The notes under the pieces: generated by a model
The model's database searches: none
What the model was told of the DNA's origin: nothing
The model's input: only the letters and a program-made list of their open reading frames with translations
NCBI GenBank assembly: GCA_009885425.1
Contig: VFKS01000354.1
Location: 1 to 27,984 of the forward strand
Direction: 5' to 3'
Length of the DNA stretch: 27,984 nucleotides
From: Novosphingobium sp.
GTDB lineage: Bacteria > Pseudomonadota > Alphaproteobacteria > Sphingomonadales > Sphingomonadaceae
Made by a program: the position numbers and the translations under genes
Shown here: positions 8,672 to 16,282 of the stretch, piece by piece
Layout: each line of letters opens with the position of its first letter
Position numbering within the stretch: position 1 is the first letter of the stretch

Positions 8672-10477
8672 CTATGGCTTGGCCGCGCAGACGGCAAAAC
8701 CGAATGCGGGCAGGGTTATCGAAAGACTGCCGGGTGCAGCCGCGTTAGGCGAGCATTGCCCGGCCAATGTGGAAAACGAAAGACTGCGCGGATCGACTGC
8801 AATCCTATTCGTGATCGGCCCAGCCGAAGTGTTGAACACCAGCACCACTTCGCGGCCCGTTTTGGGATCGAACCGCGATATTGCGAGCAGGCCCGGCTTG
8901 TCCGAAAACGCCCGAATTTTCTGCAAGCCGCCGGTCAGAGCCGGGGTGCTGCGGCGCACCGCAGAAAGTTCTGCGATCAGGCGGTAGAGTGGATGGCGGA
9001 CATCAAAATTGGCCTGCGCGGTGGTCGCATCGGTGCCGATCAGATCGTTGTCGTTATAGGCCGCGACCTTGCTGGCAAACATATCCTCGCGCGCCAGCTG
9101 GTCATTGCCGTCCGAAACAAAGCCCTGCTCGTCGCCTGAATAGATTGTCGGCACCCCCCGCAGGGTCAGCATCATGGCATGGCCGAGCATCGTGCGGGCG
9201 AGCAGCTCATCCTGCGAGATGCCAGGGTTGGCCTGCTTCACGAACATCGAAAAACGCCCGAAATCGTGATTGCCAAGGAACGTCGGCAGCCGCAGCGCGG
9301 CCTTTTCGCCGCCCTTGTAGATCGGATCATCCTCAAACATCCGGGCCAGCACTTCGGTCCCGGCCTTACCCGAAACCGCCCGCTGCGCGGCGGCCGCAAA
9401 GGCCATGTCGATCGGCGCGGTCAGATTGGCGATATGGCTCCACCGGGCCAGTAGCGCCGGATCGGGATCACCGGTCGCGACTTCGGCAAAGATGTGGAAG
9501 TTGGGAATGCCCTTGGCCTTGGCCCGGGCCTGCATCGCCGGGATGAACGCCTGCCAGAATTCAGCGTTGACGTGTTTGGCGGTGTCGATCCGGAAGCCGT
9601 CGATCCCGAACCGGTCGATCCAGCTGGAATAGATCGCGATCATGCCTGAAACCACGCGCGGATGCTCGGTCGCCAGATCATCGAGCCCGACGAAATCGCC
9701 GTAGAGCGCACTCTCGCCCACCCAGTTCGAATTGCCGCGGTTGTGGTAGTAGGTCGGATCGTTGAGCCAGGCCGGAACCTTCACCCGCTCCTCGCCCGTG
9801 GGCACGAACGGGGTGTAGGCGAACGAAGGATCGGCCAGTTTGGCCCAATTCGCCGGGCCCGGCCGGTGATCGCCCAAAAAGCCCGGATTGATCGGCGCGC
9901 CGGCCACTCCTCCGCGCCGCGAAAATGGAAAGTCGGCCTTGCTGCGATACGAATAATCGCCAGCCTCACGGTACTGGATCACATCAGCCGTGTGGTTGAC
10001 GATGATGTCCATATAGACCTTGATCCCGCGCGCATGGGCGGCATCGACAAAGCCCTTGAACTCCGCCTCGGTCCCGAAATGCGGGTCGATGGTCGTGAAA
10101 TCGGTGATCCAGTATCCGTGATATCCGGCGCTCTCATCACCTTTGGGGCCCTGCACCGGCTTGTTCTTGAACACCGGCGCAAACCAGATCGCGGTGATCC
10201 CCATGCCCTGAATATAATCAAGTTTGCGGGTCAGCCCCTTGAGGTCACCACCGTGGTAGAAGCCCTTGTGGGTCGGATCATAGCCGGTGACCAACCGGTC
10301 CCCCGTCAGCCCACCGCGATCATTGCCGGGATCACCATTGTCGAACCGATCAGGCAGGACGAAATAGATCACCTCTTGGTCGGGCGTGCGGTTGCGGAAG
10401 CTGGCCTTGGCAGCCGGCTGAGCGGCGAGCGGGGCTGTCAGGGCCAGCGCGAGTGTCAATCCGAGTAACCGTTTCAT
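8672..10477 (-). CDS. Secreted GH13 alpha-amylase family protein
   Basis: Exported alpha-amylase family enzyme, 601 residues. A signal peptide covers about 1-19 (LALALTAPLAAQ). The barrel motifs are MDIIVNHTAD (157-165), GFRIDTAKH with nucleophile D298, FAEV with acid/base E332, and LGNHD with D405. VIYFVLPDRFDNGDPGND near the N terminus and FYHGGDLKGLTRKLDYI are typical of Gram-negative periplasmic amylases. It would cut longer alpha-1,4-glucans that enter through the receptor. The start at ATG 10477, preferred over an upstream in-frame TTG at 10522, begins with a signal peptide and overlaps the halogenase stop by four bases (ATGA, 10474-10477). The equivalent in the C. crescentus mal locus is, to my recollection, malS. 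Confidence 0.92.
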   Translation of the reverse strand: MKRLLGLTLALALTAPLAAQPAAKASFRNRTPDQEVIYFVLPDRFDNGDPGNDRGGLTGDRLVTGYDPTHKGFYHGGDLKGLTRKLDYIQGMGITAIWFAPVFKNKPVQGPKGDESAGYHGYWITDFTTIDPHFGTEAEFKGFVDAAHARGIKVYMDIIVNHTADVIQYREAGDYSYRSKADFPFSRRGGVAGAPINPGFLGDHRPGPANWAKLADPSFAYTPFVPTGEERVKVPAWLNDPTYYHNRGNSNWVGESALYGDFVGLDDLATEHPRVVSGMIAIYSSWIDRFGIDGFRIDTAKHVNAEFWQAFIPAMQARAKAKGIPNFHIFAEVATGDPDPALLARWSHIANLTAPIDMAFAAAAQRAVSGKAGTEVLARMFEDDPIYKGGEKAALRLPTFLGNHDFGRFSMFVKQANPGISQDELLARTMLGHAMMLTLRGVPTIYSGDEQGFVSDGNDQLAREDMFASKVAAYNDNDLIGTDATTAQANFDVRHPLYRLIAELSAVRRSTPALTGGLQKIRAFSDKPGLLAISRFDPKTGREVVLVFNTSAGPITNRIAVDPRSLSFSTLAGQCSPNAAAPGSLSITLPAFGFAVCAAKP

Positions 10478-11982
10478 GCCGCCATCTCCGTCTTGGCCGC
10501 GCCGCAGACAGCGGCAACGCAATCGATGTGCATCGGCATTGGTCGCACCGTTTCGATTGCCGCCTGCTCAACCGAACCGAGGAACCGGGTCAGCTCTTCG
10601 GCCGGATAACGATCCGCGATCGGGTTCCAGCTGCGCGGGGTCAGCCCTTGCCCGGCCAGCACCTGAAACCAGGCGACTTCGGTAAACAGCTCGTCCTGGC
10701 TGGGCTGGATCTGGCAGACGCTGCGGAATTCCTCGATCCGCTGGGCCAGACTTTCGGGCAATTCGAGCGCCCGCATCCGGTCCCAGAACGGCTGCCCTTC
10801 GCGCTGGTTGGCCCAATAGTGCAAGATGATGAAATCGCGGATATGTTCGAATTCCGCAGCGGCGCGGCGGTTAAACCCTGCCACCACGGCGGGTTCGATC
10901 TGCTGGCCCGGCAACACCGTCAGCAACCGGGTGATCGCCGACTGGATCAGGTGGATCGAGGTTGATTCGAGCGGTTCGAGGAACCCACTCGACAGACCCA
11001 CAGCCAGCACATTTCGGTTCCAGATCTGCTTGCGCCGCCCGGTCACGAACGGGATCGCGCGCGGATCGGCCAGGGCGGGACCATCGAGATTGGCCATCAG
11101 GATCGCAGTCGCCTCGTCTTCAGAAATGAAGTCGGTGCAGAAAACATGGCCATTACCGATCCGGTGCTGGAGCGGGATGCGCCACTGCCAACCGGCACTT
11201 CGCGCGGTCGATCGGGTATAGGGGGTGAAATTGCCGGTCGGTTCGCACGGCACCGCCACCGCCCGGTTGCAGGGCAGCCAGTGGCTCCAGTCCTCGTACC
11301 CGGTGTGCAGTTCCTGTTCGATCAGCAGGCCGCGAAAGCCTGAGCAATCGACGAAGAACTCGCCCTCGATGGCCCGGCAATCATCGGTCTGGACGGCAGC
11401 AATATCGCCGTTGTCGGCGCGGCTGGCCCCGGCCAGCGTGGCCTCGATCCGGATAACTCCGCGCGCTTCGGCATAGCGGCGCAGGAATTGGGCATAGAGC
11501 CCGGCATCAAAGTGATAGGCATAGGGCACTTCGGGAATTCCCGGTCCCTTGGCATCGGTCGCCATGCGGCCGGTCCGCGCAGCCAGCTCGTTAGCCGAGT
11601 AATGCGCCAGTGGCTTGGCCAACCCCTGCGCGCGGCCGCGCGCCCAGAAATGGCGAAACGGCAACAGGCCGAGCTGGCGCCCGACCGGGCCGAAGGCGTG
11701 CATGTAGCTGTGCCCGTCTTGCAGCCAGCCCTGAAACTCGATCCCGAGTTTGAACGAGCCTTTTGTGGCGGCGAGGAACGCGCCTTCGTCGATATCCAGC
11801 GCGTCATTAAACTGGCGGATCGCCGGTATCGTTGCTTCGCCCACCCCGACCGTTCCGATCGCGTCGCTTTCGACCAAAGTTATGGTGTAGCCCGGCGGGG
11901 CAAAGCGGGCCAAGGCAGCCGCCGTCATCCACCCGGCGGTCCCTCCGCCGACAATCACAATCCGCATCGTAGGTTCAGTCAT
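10474..11982 (-). CDS. Flavin-dependent tryptophan halogenase family protein
   Basis: A 502-residue member of the PrnA-like tryptophan halogenase family. It has the FAD-binding motif GGGTAG at 12-17, GEATIP at 48-53, the halogenase signature WQWRIP (WxWxIP) at 265-270, a lysine in GSFKLGIEF (K78) at the place of PrnA Lys79, and EPLEST at 336-341 with E339 at the place of PrnA Glu346. All residues thought necessary for halogenation are therefore present. There is no signal peptide. It lies between the receptor and amylase genes, not in a natural-product cluster. Homologues beside TonB-dependent receptors are common in Caulobacter, Xanthomonas and sphingomonads, and their substrate is generally unknown. 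A flavin reductase partner is not in the window. Confidence 0.93.
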   Translation of the reverse strand: MTEPTMRIVIVGGGTAGWMTAAALARFAPPGYTITLVESDAIGTVGVGEATIPAIRQFNDALDIDEGAFLAATKGSFKLGIEFQGWLQDGHSYMHAFGPVGRQLGLLPFRHFWARGRAQGLAKPLAHYSANELAARTGRMATDAKGPGIPEVPYAYHFDAGLYAQFLRRYAEARGVIRIEATLAGASRADNGDIAAVQTDDCRAIEGEFFVDCSGFRGLLIEQELHTGYEDWSHWLPCNRAVAVPCEPTGNFTPYTRSTARSAGWQWRIPLQHRIGNGHVFCTDFISEDEATAILMANLDGPALADPRAIPFVTGRRKQIWNRNVLAVGLSSGFLEPLESTSIHLIQSAITRLLTVLPGQQIEPAVVAGFNRRAAAEFEHIRDFIILHYWANQREGQPFWDRMRALELPESLAQRIEEFRSVCQIQPSQDELFTEVAWFQVLAGQGLTPRSWNPIADRYPAEELTRFLGSVEQAAIETVRPMPMHIDCVAAVCGAAKTEMAA

Positions 11983-12051
11983 CGCCTGTCCCCTTTCCGG
12001 GCAAGACGCCGATCACAGCGGCAAACCTGGCAGAGTTCAAGACGGTCGGGC

Positions 12052-12090
12052 GGGGTGCGGTGCGGAAATTCGAGTCCCGCCACGCACCCC
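12052..12090 (-). promoter_or_regulatory. Hairpin between receptor and halogenase genes
   Basis: GGGGTGCG (12052-12059) and CGCACCCC (12083-12090) form an 8-bp GC-rich stem, and GCGG and CCGC inside can extend it imperfectly. In the direction of transcription it starts 18 bases after the receptor stop codon. No T-run follows it. It could be a partial terminator or an RNA stabiliser that gives the receptor more transcript than the downstream enzymes. Confidence 0.4.
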
Positions 12091-12107
12091 AGCCCCCTCA
12101 TGACCGC

Positions 12108-14909
12108 TTAGAACTTGTAGGTGAACCCGGCCAGGAACCGGCGACCATAGTCCTGATAGTCGATCACCTGACGGGCATCGGCCGGGTTGGTGGTCACGAA
12201 CGGCTCGTTGGTCAGGTTCTGGCCCTGGATGTAGATCGACAGACCTGGGAGTATCGAACCTTCCTGGAAATCATAGCCGATCTGCGCATCGACAATGGTT
12301 TCAGGGGCAGCCCGGCGGCGGGTGCGGTTAGCCGCGAAGCCAGAGACTTCACCCACGAAGGTCGAACGATAGCGCATCGAACCGCGCAGGTTGAACCCGC
12401 CCTTTTCGAAGAACAGCGTACCGTTGACGACCCACCGCGAATAGCCCGGCAGATCTTCGGCGTTGCCGCCCGGATTTGGCTTGATCTTGCTCTTGGTGTA
12501 GCTCGCCCCGCCTGTCAGGCCAAAGCCGTCGAGTGCGGGAACCACTTCGCCGAACGACAAGGTTGCCGCCAGTTCGGCCCCGTAGAGCGAGCCGCCCGTC
12601 CCGTTGATAGCAACATTCAGTGTGCCTTGCGGATTTACGATGATCGGAAGGTTGTTGGCGTCAAGGCCAGGATTCTGAGTCGGAAAGCCGGTGAAGTTAA
12701 ACGGCAGATCCGCGTTGTAAATGTAGCTTTTCAGATCCTTATAGAACAACTGGAGGCTGACAAAGCCCTTGGTGCCAAAGTATTTTTCGAACGTCAGGTC
12801 AACCGCATTCGCCCGCCATGGTTCAAGGTTGGGATTACCCGAACCACCGCGAACGACATAGCAGGTCCGTCCAACAGGGCAGGTGAAGCGGGTTGGATCG
12901 CCCGGATCGCCGAAGCTTACGCCGTAACTTGTCGAGACCCGCATATCATCGAGCCGCGGCCGGATGATTTCGCGCGCAGCAGCAAACCGGATCACGAAAT
13001 CACTCTCAAGGCGAAGCGAAAGGTTCAGACTGGGCAGCACATCGGTATAACTATGGCTGGCGTTACGCGGCACAGCGGCAATATTGGCCGAACCGTTCGG
13101 ATTGTTGCCCAGGTAGGCTGCCGAAGCGCCCACCGATCCCTGATCTGCGAAAATCACTTGAACGCCGAAGTTGCCAGTCAATTTGGCGGAGCCGACATCG
13201 GCCTTGATATTGGCCTGAACATAGCCGGTCATCAGCTTTTCTTCGACCGAATAGCTCTTGACCACAACGTCACCATAGGGGTTGGGGACCAGCTTGTAGA
13301 CCCCGCCCTTAAGCAGGGCGAGCGGATCATAGCTGATCATCGGCCCAAGGCCGAGAAAGTCCAGGTTGGTTGTGCCCAACCGGTACTGGGTCGGCACGGC
13401 CAAGCTGACATTGCCGGTGGTATTGGCGACCAGACCGACAAAATACTCATCAGGGACCAGCGACTTAGTACGCTTTGAATAGCTCATCCCACCCTGAATG
13501 CTTTCGAGCGCGCCGTCGAAGTGCCGGGTGATCCCGCCGCGAACCTGATAGAGTTTATCTTTGACGATCCGGTCATTGTAGTAACCGTCCTGCCCGCCAT
13601 CGATCCGGGTACCATCAACCGCGATCTGGGTGCCGCCCCAACCTTGCGGGCTGGTGAGCAGGATCGTGTTGTAGTCGCCATAGTTGATATTGTGGGTGAA
13701 CACAGTTCCGGTGGTCCCGGAAGTGAACCCAAGGGTGTCGGTCGCGCCGACGCCGGCCCGGCCGGTTCCCGCATAGGTTTCGAGCGCGAGTTCGTTGCGG
13801 TTGGTGCCCGAATAGCTGGCATCAAACATCGCGTCCCAGCCATCGTCGCCCTTGTAGTCGAGGTTCCAGCCGAACGAATAGAGCTTCGATTTACGCTGGA
13901 ACACGTCGTTGCGAACCACGCCCTTCACCCCGGTGAAAGAACCCTTCGTGATGAACCCGTTTTCGACCGTCCGGGTCGGCTGCAGAGTCGCACTCGACCA
14001 ATAGAGCGGCGTTTCGATCCCGCGCTTGATGTTGTCGTCCTTGAAGTCCGAATAGAATGCATCGAACGTGCTGGTCAGGTTCGGCGTCGCTTTGATTTCA
14101 AGCGTGCCGTTGAAACCCAGACGGGTCAGCCGCGACGAAGTGTTGTAGCTCTTCGATCCGCCGATCACCGCATTGCCGCCGTCAGACGGGTAACCCCAGG
14201 CATTGAATTCCTTGGTCTGGTAAGATTCGTCGACATAGCTCGCACCCAGCGCCAGCCCAATGGTGTCATCCTTGAACTGCGAGACAAACAGACCGTTGAC
14301 GCGGAAACCCTTGTCCTTCGAACCGGCGTTCAGCTTGCCATTGTCGGCATAAGTACCGCGCGCGCCAACCGAGAAGATGGTCTTGCCGGCCGCCAGGGGA
14401 CGGATCGTGCGCAGATCGACCGTGCCCGACAGGCCCTGGCCGACCAGACTGGCCATCGGTGTCTTGTAGACGTTGACCTGGCTGATCATTTCCGACGGGT
14501 ACTGATCGTATTCCACCGCGCGGTTGTCACCAGTTGAGGTCTGTTCACGGCCGTTGAGCAGCGTGGTTGAGAAGTCCGGTGCGAAACCGCGGATGGTGAT
14601 CGAGTTCGAGCGGCCCGAGAGGCGCTGCGAGGTCAGGCCGGGCAGACGCGCAATCGATTCCGCGATCGAGGCATCTGGCAGCTTGCCGATATCTTCGGCC
14701 GAGATCGATTCGACGATCTGGTCGGATGTCTTCTTCTTGTTGATCGCGCTTTCGAGGCTGGCGCGGAAGCCAGTCACGACGATTTCGCCGCTATCTTCGT
14801 CAGCTGGAGCTTCTTGTGCCAAGGCGGCGCCCGGCAGCGCGAGCGCGCTGATGGCAATGGCCAGTGCCGATACGCCACGGCGAGCGAAATACGTGTTGCG
14901 AAGTGCCAC
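12108..14909 (-). CDS. TonB-dependent receptor, probable maltodextrin uptake
   Basis: Outer-membrane active transporter, 933 residues. A signal peptide (about 1-31, ending GAALA|QEA) is followed by a TonB-box-like EIVVTG, a plug domain (about 55-190: ISAEDIGKLPDASIAESIARLPG, then the SITIRGF strand) and a long beta-barrel ending in YKF, the usual terminal phenylalanine for barrel assembly. It lacks an N-terminal STN signalling domain, so transcriptional control probably comes from the nearby LacI-type protein rather than an ECF sigma cascade. The start is GTG at 14909, preceded by AGGGAGG at 8 bases. It heads the glucan operon and is the likely counterpart of MalA of C. crescentus. The substrate is inferred from the adjoining amylase and alpha-glucosidase genes. 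Confidence 0.93.
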   Translation of the reverse strand: MALRNTYFARRGVSALAIAISALALPGAALAQEAPADEDSGEIVVTGFRASLESAINKKKTSDQIVESISAEDIGKLPDASIAESIARLPGLTSQRLSGRSNSITIRGFAPDFSTTLLNGREQTSTGDNRAVEYDQYPSEMISQVNVYKTPMASLVGQGLSGTVDLRTIRPLAAGKTIFSVGARGTYADNGKLNAGSKDKGFRVNGLFVSQFKDDTIGLALGASYVDESYQTKEFNAWGYPSDGGNAVIGGSKSYNTSSRLTRLGFNGTLEIKATPNLTSTFDAFYSDFKDDNIKRGIETPLYWSSATLQPTRTVENGFITKGSFTGVKGVVRNDVFQRKSKLYSFGWNLDYKGDDGWDAMFDASYSGTNRNELALETYAGTGRAGVGATDTLGFTSGTTGTVFTHNINYGDYNTILLTSPQGWGGTQIAVDGTRIDGGQDGYYNDRIVKDKLYQVRGGITRHFDGALESIQGGMSYSKRTKSLVPDEYFVGLVANTTGNVSLAVPTQYRLGTTNLDFLGLGPMISYDPLALLKGGVYKLVPNPYGDVVVKSYSVEEKLMTGYVQANIKADVGSAKLTGNFGVQVIFADQGSVGASAAYLGNNPNGSANIAAVPRNASHSYTDVLPSLNLSLRLESDFVIRFAAAREIIRPRLDDMRVSTSYGVSFGDPGDPTRFTCPVGRTCYVVRGGSGNPNLEPWRANAVDLTFEKYFGTKGFVSLQLFYKDLKSYIYNADLPFNFTGFPTQNPGLDANNLPIIVNPQGTLNVAINGTGGSLYGAELAATLSFGEVVPALDGFGLTGGASYTKSKIKPNPGGNAEDLPGYSRWVVNGTLFFEKGGFNLRGSMRYRSTFVGEVSGFAANRTRRRAAPETIVDAQIGYDFQEGSILPGLSIYIQGQNLTNEPFVTTNPADARQVIDYQDYGRRFLAGFTYKF

Positions 14910-14967
14910 TTAGGTACCCTCCCTGTAAGACTGCCGGTTTGCGTTGGGGCCCCGGCTTTCAGACCCG

Positions 14968-14990
14968 ATTGGTGCAGGGAGCATTGGTGC
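14968..14990. repeat. Direct repeat ATTGGTGC x2 upstream of the receptor
   Basis: ATTGGTGC occurs at 14968-14975 and again at 14983-14990, 15 bases start to start. The pair lies 59-81 bases upstream of the receptor start codon, probably inside its leader. A weak hairpin (GCCGG 14933-14937 with CCGGC 14952-14956) lies closer to the start. The function is unknown and chance is possible. Confidence 0.3.
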
Positions 14991-15043
14991 TTTTTCCCGC
15001 AATGATCCGTCGATAGGACCGCAAGGGGGCTGGCGTGAAGATA

Positions 15044-15056
15044 GCATACGTATACC
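15044..15056 (-). promoter_or_regulatory. Putative LacI-type operator, receptor operon
   Basis: On the minus strand this reads GGTATACGTATGC and contains the 8-bp palindrome ATACGTAT with a central CG step, as is usual for LacI-family operators. It differs at one base from the site at 16206-16218 in front of the MFS gene, and both have the same orientation relative to the gene they precede. It lies 135 bases from the receptor start and 116 bases from the lacI start, so it could control both directions. A weak promoter-like TTGGCG (15085-15090) lies upstream on the same strand. The alternative is a shared promoter element. Confidence 0.6.
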
Positions 15057-15171
15057 CTTTTTATGCATAGCGAACAGCTGCCGGCGCCAAGACACGCATT
15101 TGCCCGGTCTGAACAGGCAGATTGCAGCGACCAAAACAAAGTCCTAGGCTGCTGAAACACGGGAGGAACGG

Positions 15172-16206
15172 ATGGGCCGCAAGCGCTCCACCAAGCCGAC
15201 GAGTTTCGACATCGCCTACCTCGCCGGGGTTTCGCAACCGACGGTCAGCCGGGCCTTGCGCGGTTCGCGCTCGGTCAGCCTGGCGACGCGCCAGCGGATC
15301 GAGCAAATCGCCCGCGAACTGAACTATTCGGTCGACAAGAACGCCTCGTCGCTGCGTTCGCAGCGCTCCAACACCATCGCGCTGCTGTTTTTTGAAGACC
15401 CGACGCCCGACGGCGCCAATATCAACCCGTTTTTCCTCGCCATGCTGGGCGCGATCACCCGGGCCAGCGCCAACCGCGGGCTCGACCTGCTGATCTCGTT
15501 CCAGAAAATGGAAGATGATTGGCACGTCCGCTATCAGGATAGCCACCGTGCCGATGGGCTGATCCTGCTGGGTTATGGCGACTACACGCTTTACGAACAA
15601 CGGCTCAGCCAGCTGGTGGCGAGCGACACGCTGTTCGTGCGCTGGGGTTCGGTCCGCGATGACAACATCGGCGCCACGGTCGGCTCGGACAATTTCGGGG
15701 CCGGCCAGCAAGCCGGTGAACATCTGTTGGCGCTGGGGCGGCGGCGGATTGCGTTTCTGGGGCAAGCGGACGAGCATTATCCCGAATTCGCCGAGCGCTA
15801 TCGCGGCCTTTGCGCGGGATTGACGGCGGCCGGACATAGCGCTGATCCGGCGCTTCAAGCCGATGCGCTGTCAGGCGAAGACGATGGCCGCAAGGCCGCG
15901 CAACAACTGCTGGATAGCGGTGCCGATTTTGATGCTGTGTTTGCCGCCAGCGATCTGATCGCGATCGGCGCGATCCAGGCGCTGAGCGAGGCGGGCAAGC
16001 GGGTGCCGCAGGACGTGGCGGTAATGGGCTTTGACAATATCCCCGCCGCCAGCCTGACGACCCCGCCGCTGACCACCCTGGTGCAGGACCTCAAGACCGG
16101 GGGCGAATTGCTAGTCGAAAGCCTGATCGCCCAGATCGAGGACCGGGCGATGCCTGCCGGAACCATCCCGGCCACGCTGGTGGTACGCAAAAGCACGGCG
16201 GGCTAG
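15172..16206 (+). CDS. LacI family transcriptional regulator of glucan use
   Basis: A 344-residue LacI/GalR regulator. The N-terminal helix-turn-helix (about 11-35: FDIAYLAGVSQPTVSRALRG) and hinge region (about 52-66, NYSVDKNASSLRSQR) precede a periplasmic-binding-protein-like sensor domain, which includes the conserved DAVFAASDLIAIGAIQAL and VMGFDNIPAAS stretches. GGGAGG lies 5 bases before ATG 15172, which supports the start. It lies between the divergent receptor operon and the MFS gene and probably represses both, with release by a malto-oligosaccharide or glucose derivative. That role is inferred from position and from the matching sites at 15044-15056 and 16206-16218. Its counterpart in C. 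crescentus would be malI. Confidence 0.93.
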   Translation: MGRKRSTKPTSFDIAYLAGVSQPTVSRALRGSRSVSLATRQRIEQIARELNYSVDKNASSLRSQRSNTIALLFFEDPTPDGANINPFFLAMLGAITRASANRGLDLLISFQKMEDDWHVRYQDSHRADGLILLGYGDYTLYEQRLSQLVASDTLFVRWGSVRDDNIGATVGSDNFGAGQQAGEHLLALGRRRIAFLGQADEHYPEFAERYRGLCAGLTAAGHSADPALQADALSGEDDGRKAAQQLLDSGADFDAVFAASDLIAIGAIQALSEAGKRVPQDVAVMGFDNIPAASLTTPPLTTLVQDLKTGGELLVESLIAQIEDRAMPAGTIPATLVVRKSTAG

Positions 16207-16218
16207 GTATTCGTATGC
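16206..16218 (+). promoter_or_regulatory. Putative LacI-type operator, MFS transporter gene
   Basis: GGTATTCGTATGC begins on the last base of the lacI stop codon, 64 bases before the MFS start. It matches 12 of 13 bases with the site upstream of the receptor operon. Its place between the regulator and the transporter suggests that the transporter has its own regulated promoter as well as possible read-through from lacI. Confidence 0.55.
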
Positions 16219-16245
16219 GTGTTGTCGCGGGGGCGGCAACATGCA
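16216..16245 (+). promoter_or_regulatory. 12-bp hairpin in the MFS leader
   Basis: Bases 16216-16227 pair with 16234-16245 around a 6-base CGGGGG loop, giving 12 continuous pairs if two G-U pairs are counted. It lies between lacI and the MFS gene and overlaps the last three bases of the putative operator. No T-run follows, so it is unlikely to be a standard intrinsic terminator; attenuation or mRNA processing is possible. Confidence 0.4.
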
Positions 16246-16282
16246 ACCCATCGCCGCAATAAAGGGGAGAGGGACAAGCGCC

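Noticed and set aside
10474..11982. A natural-product (halogenated metabolite) gene cluster
   Set aside because: Only the halogenase homologue is present; the neighbours are transport and glucan hydrolysis genes with no synthases.
12060..13478. 472-codon plus-strand open frame under the receptor gene
   Set aside because: Antisense shadow; no ribosome site or domain, and it fully overlaps a well-supported receptor.
16241..16282. Earlier in-frame start for the MFS transporter
   Set aside because: The ATG at 16241 lies inside a stable hairpin without a ribosome site, whereas ATG 16283 has a purine-rich site and the family N terminus.
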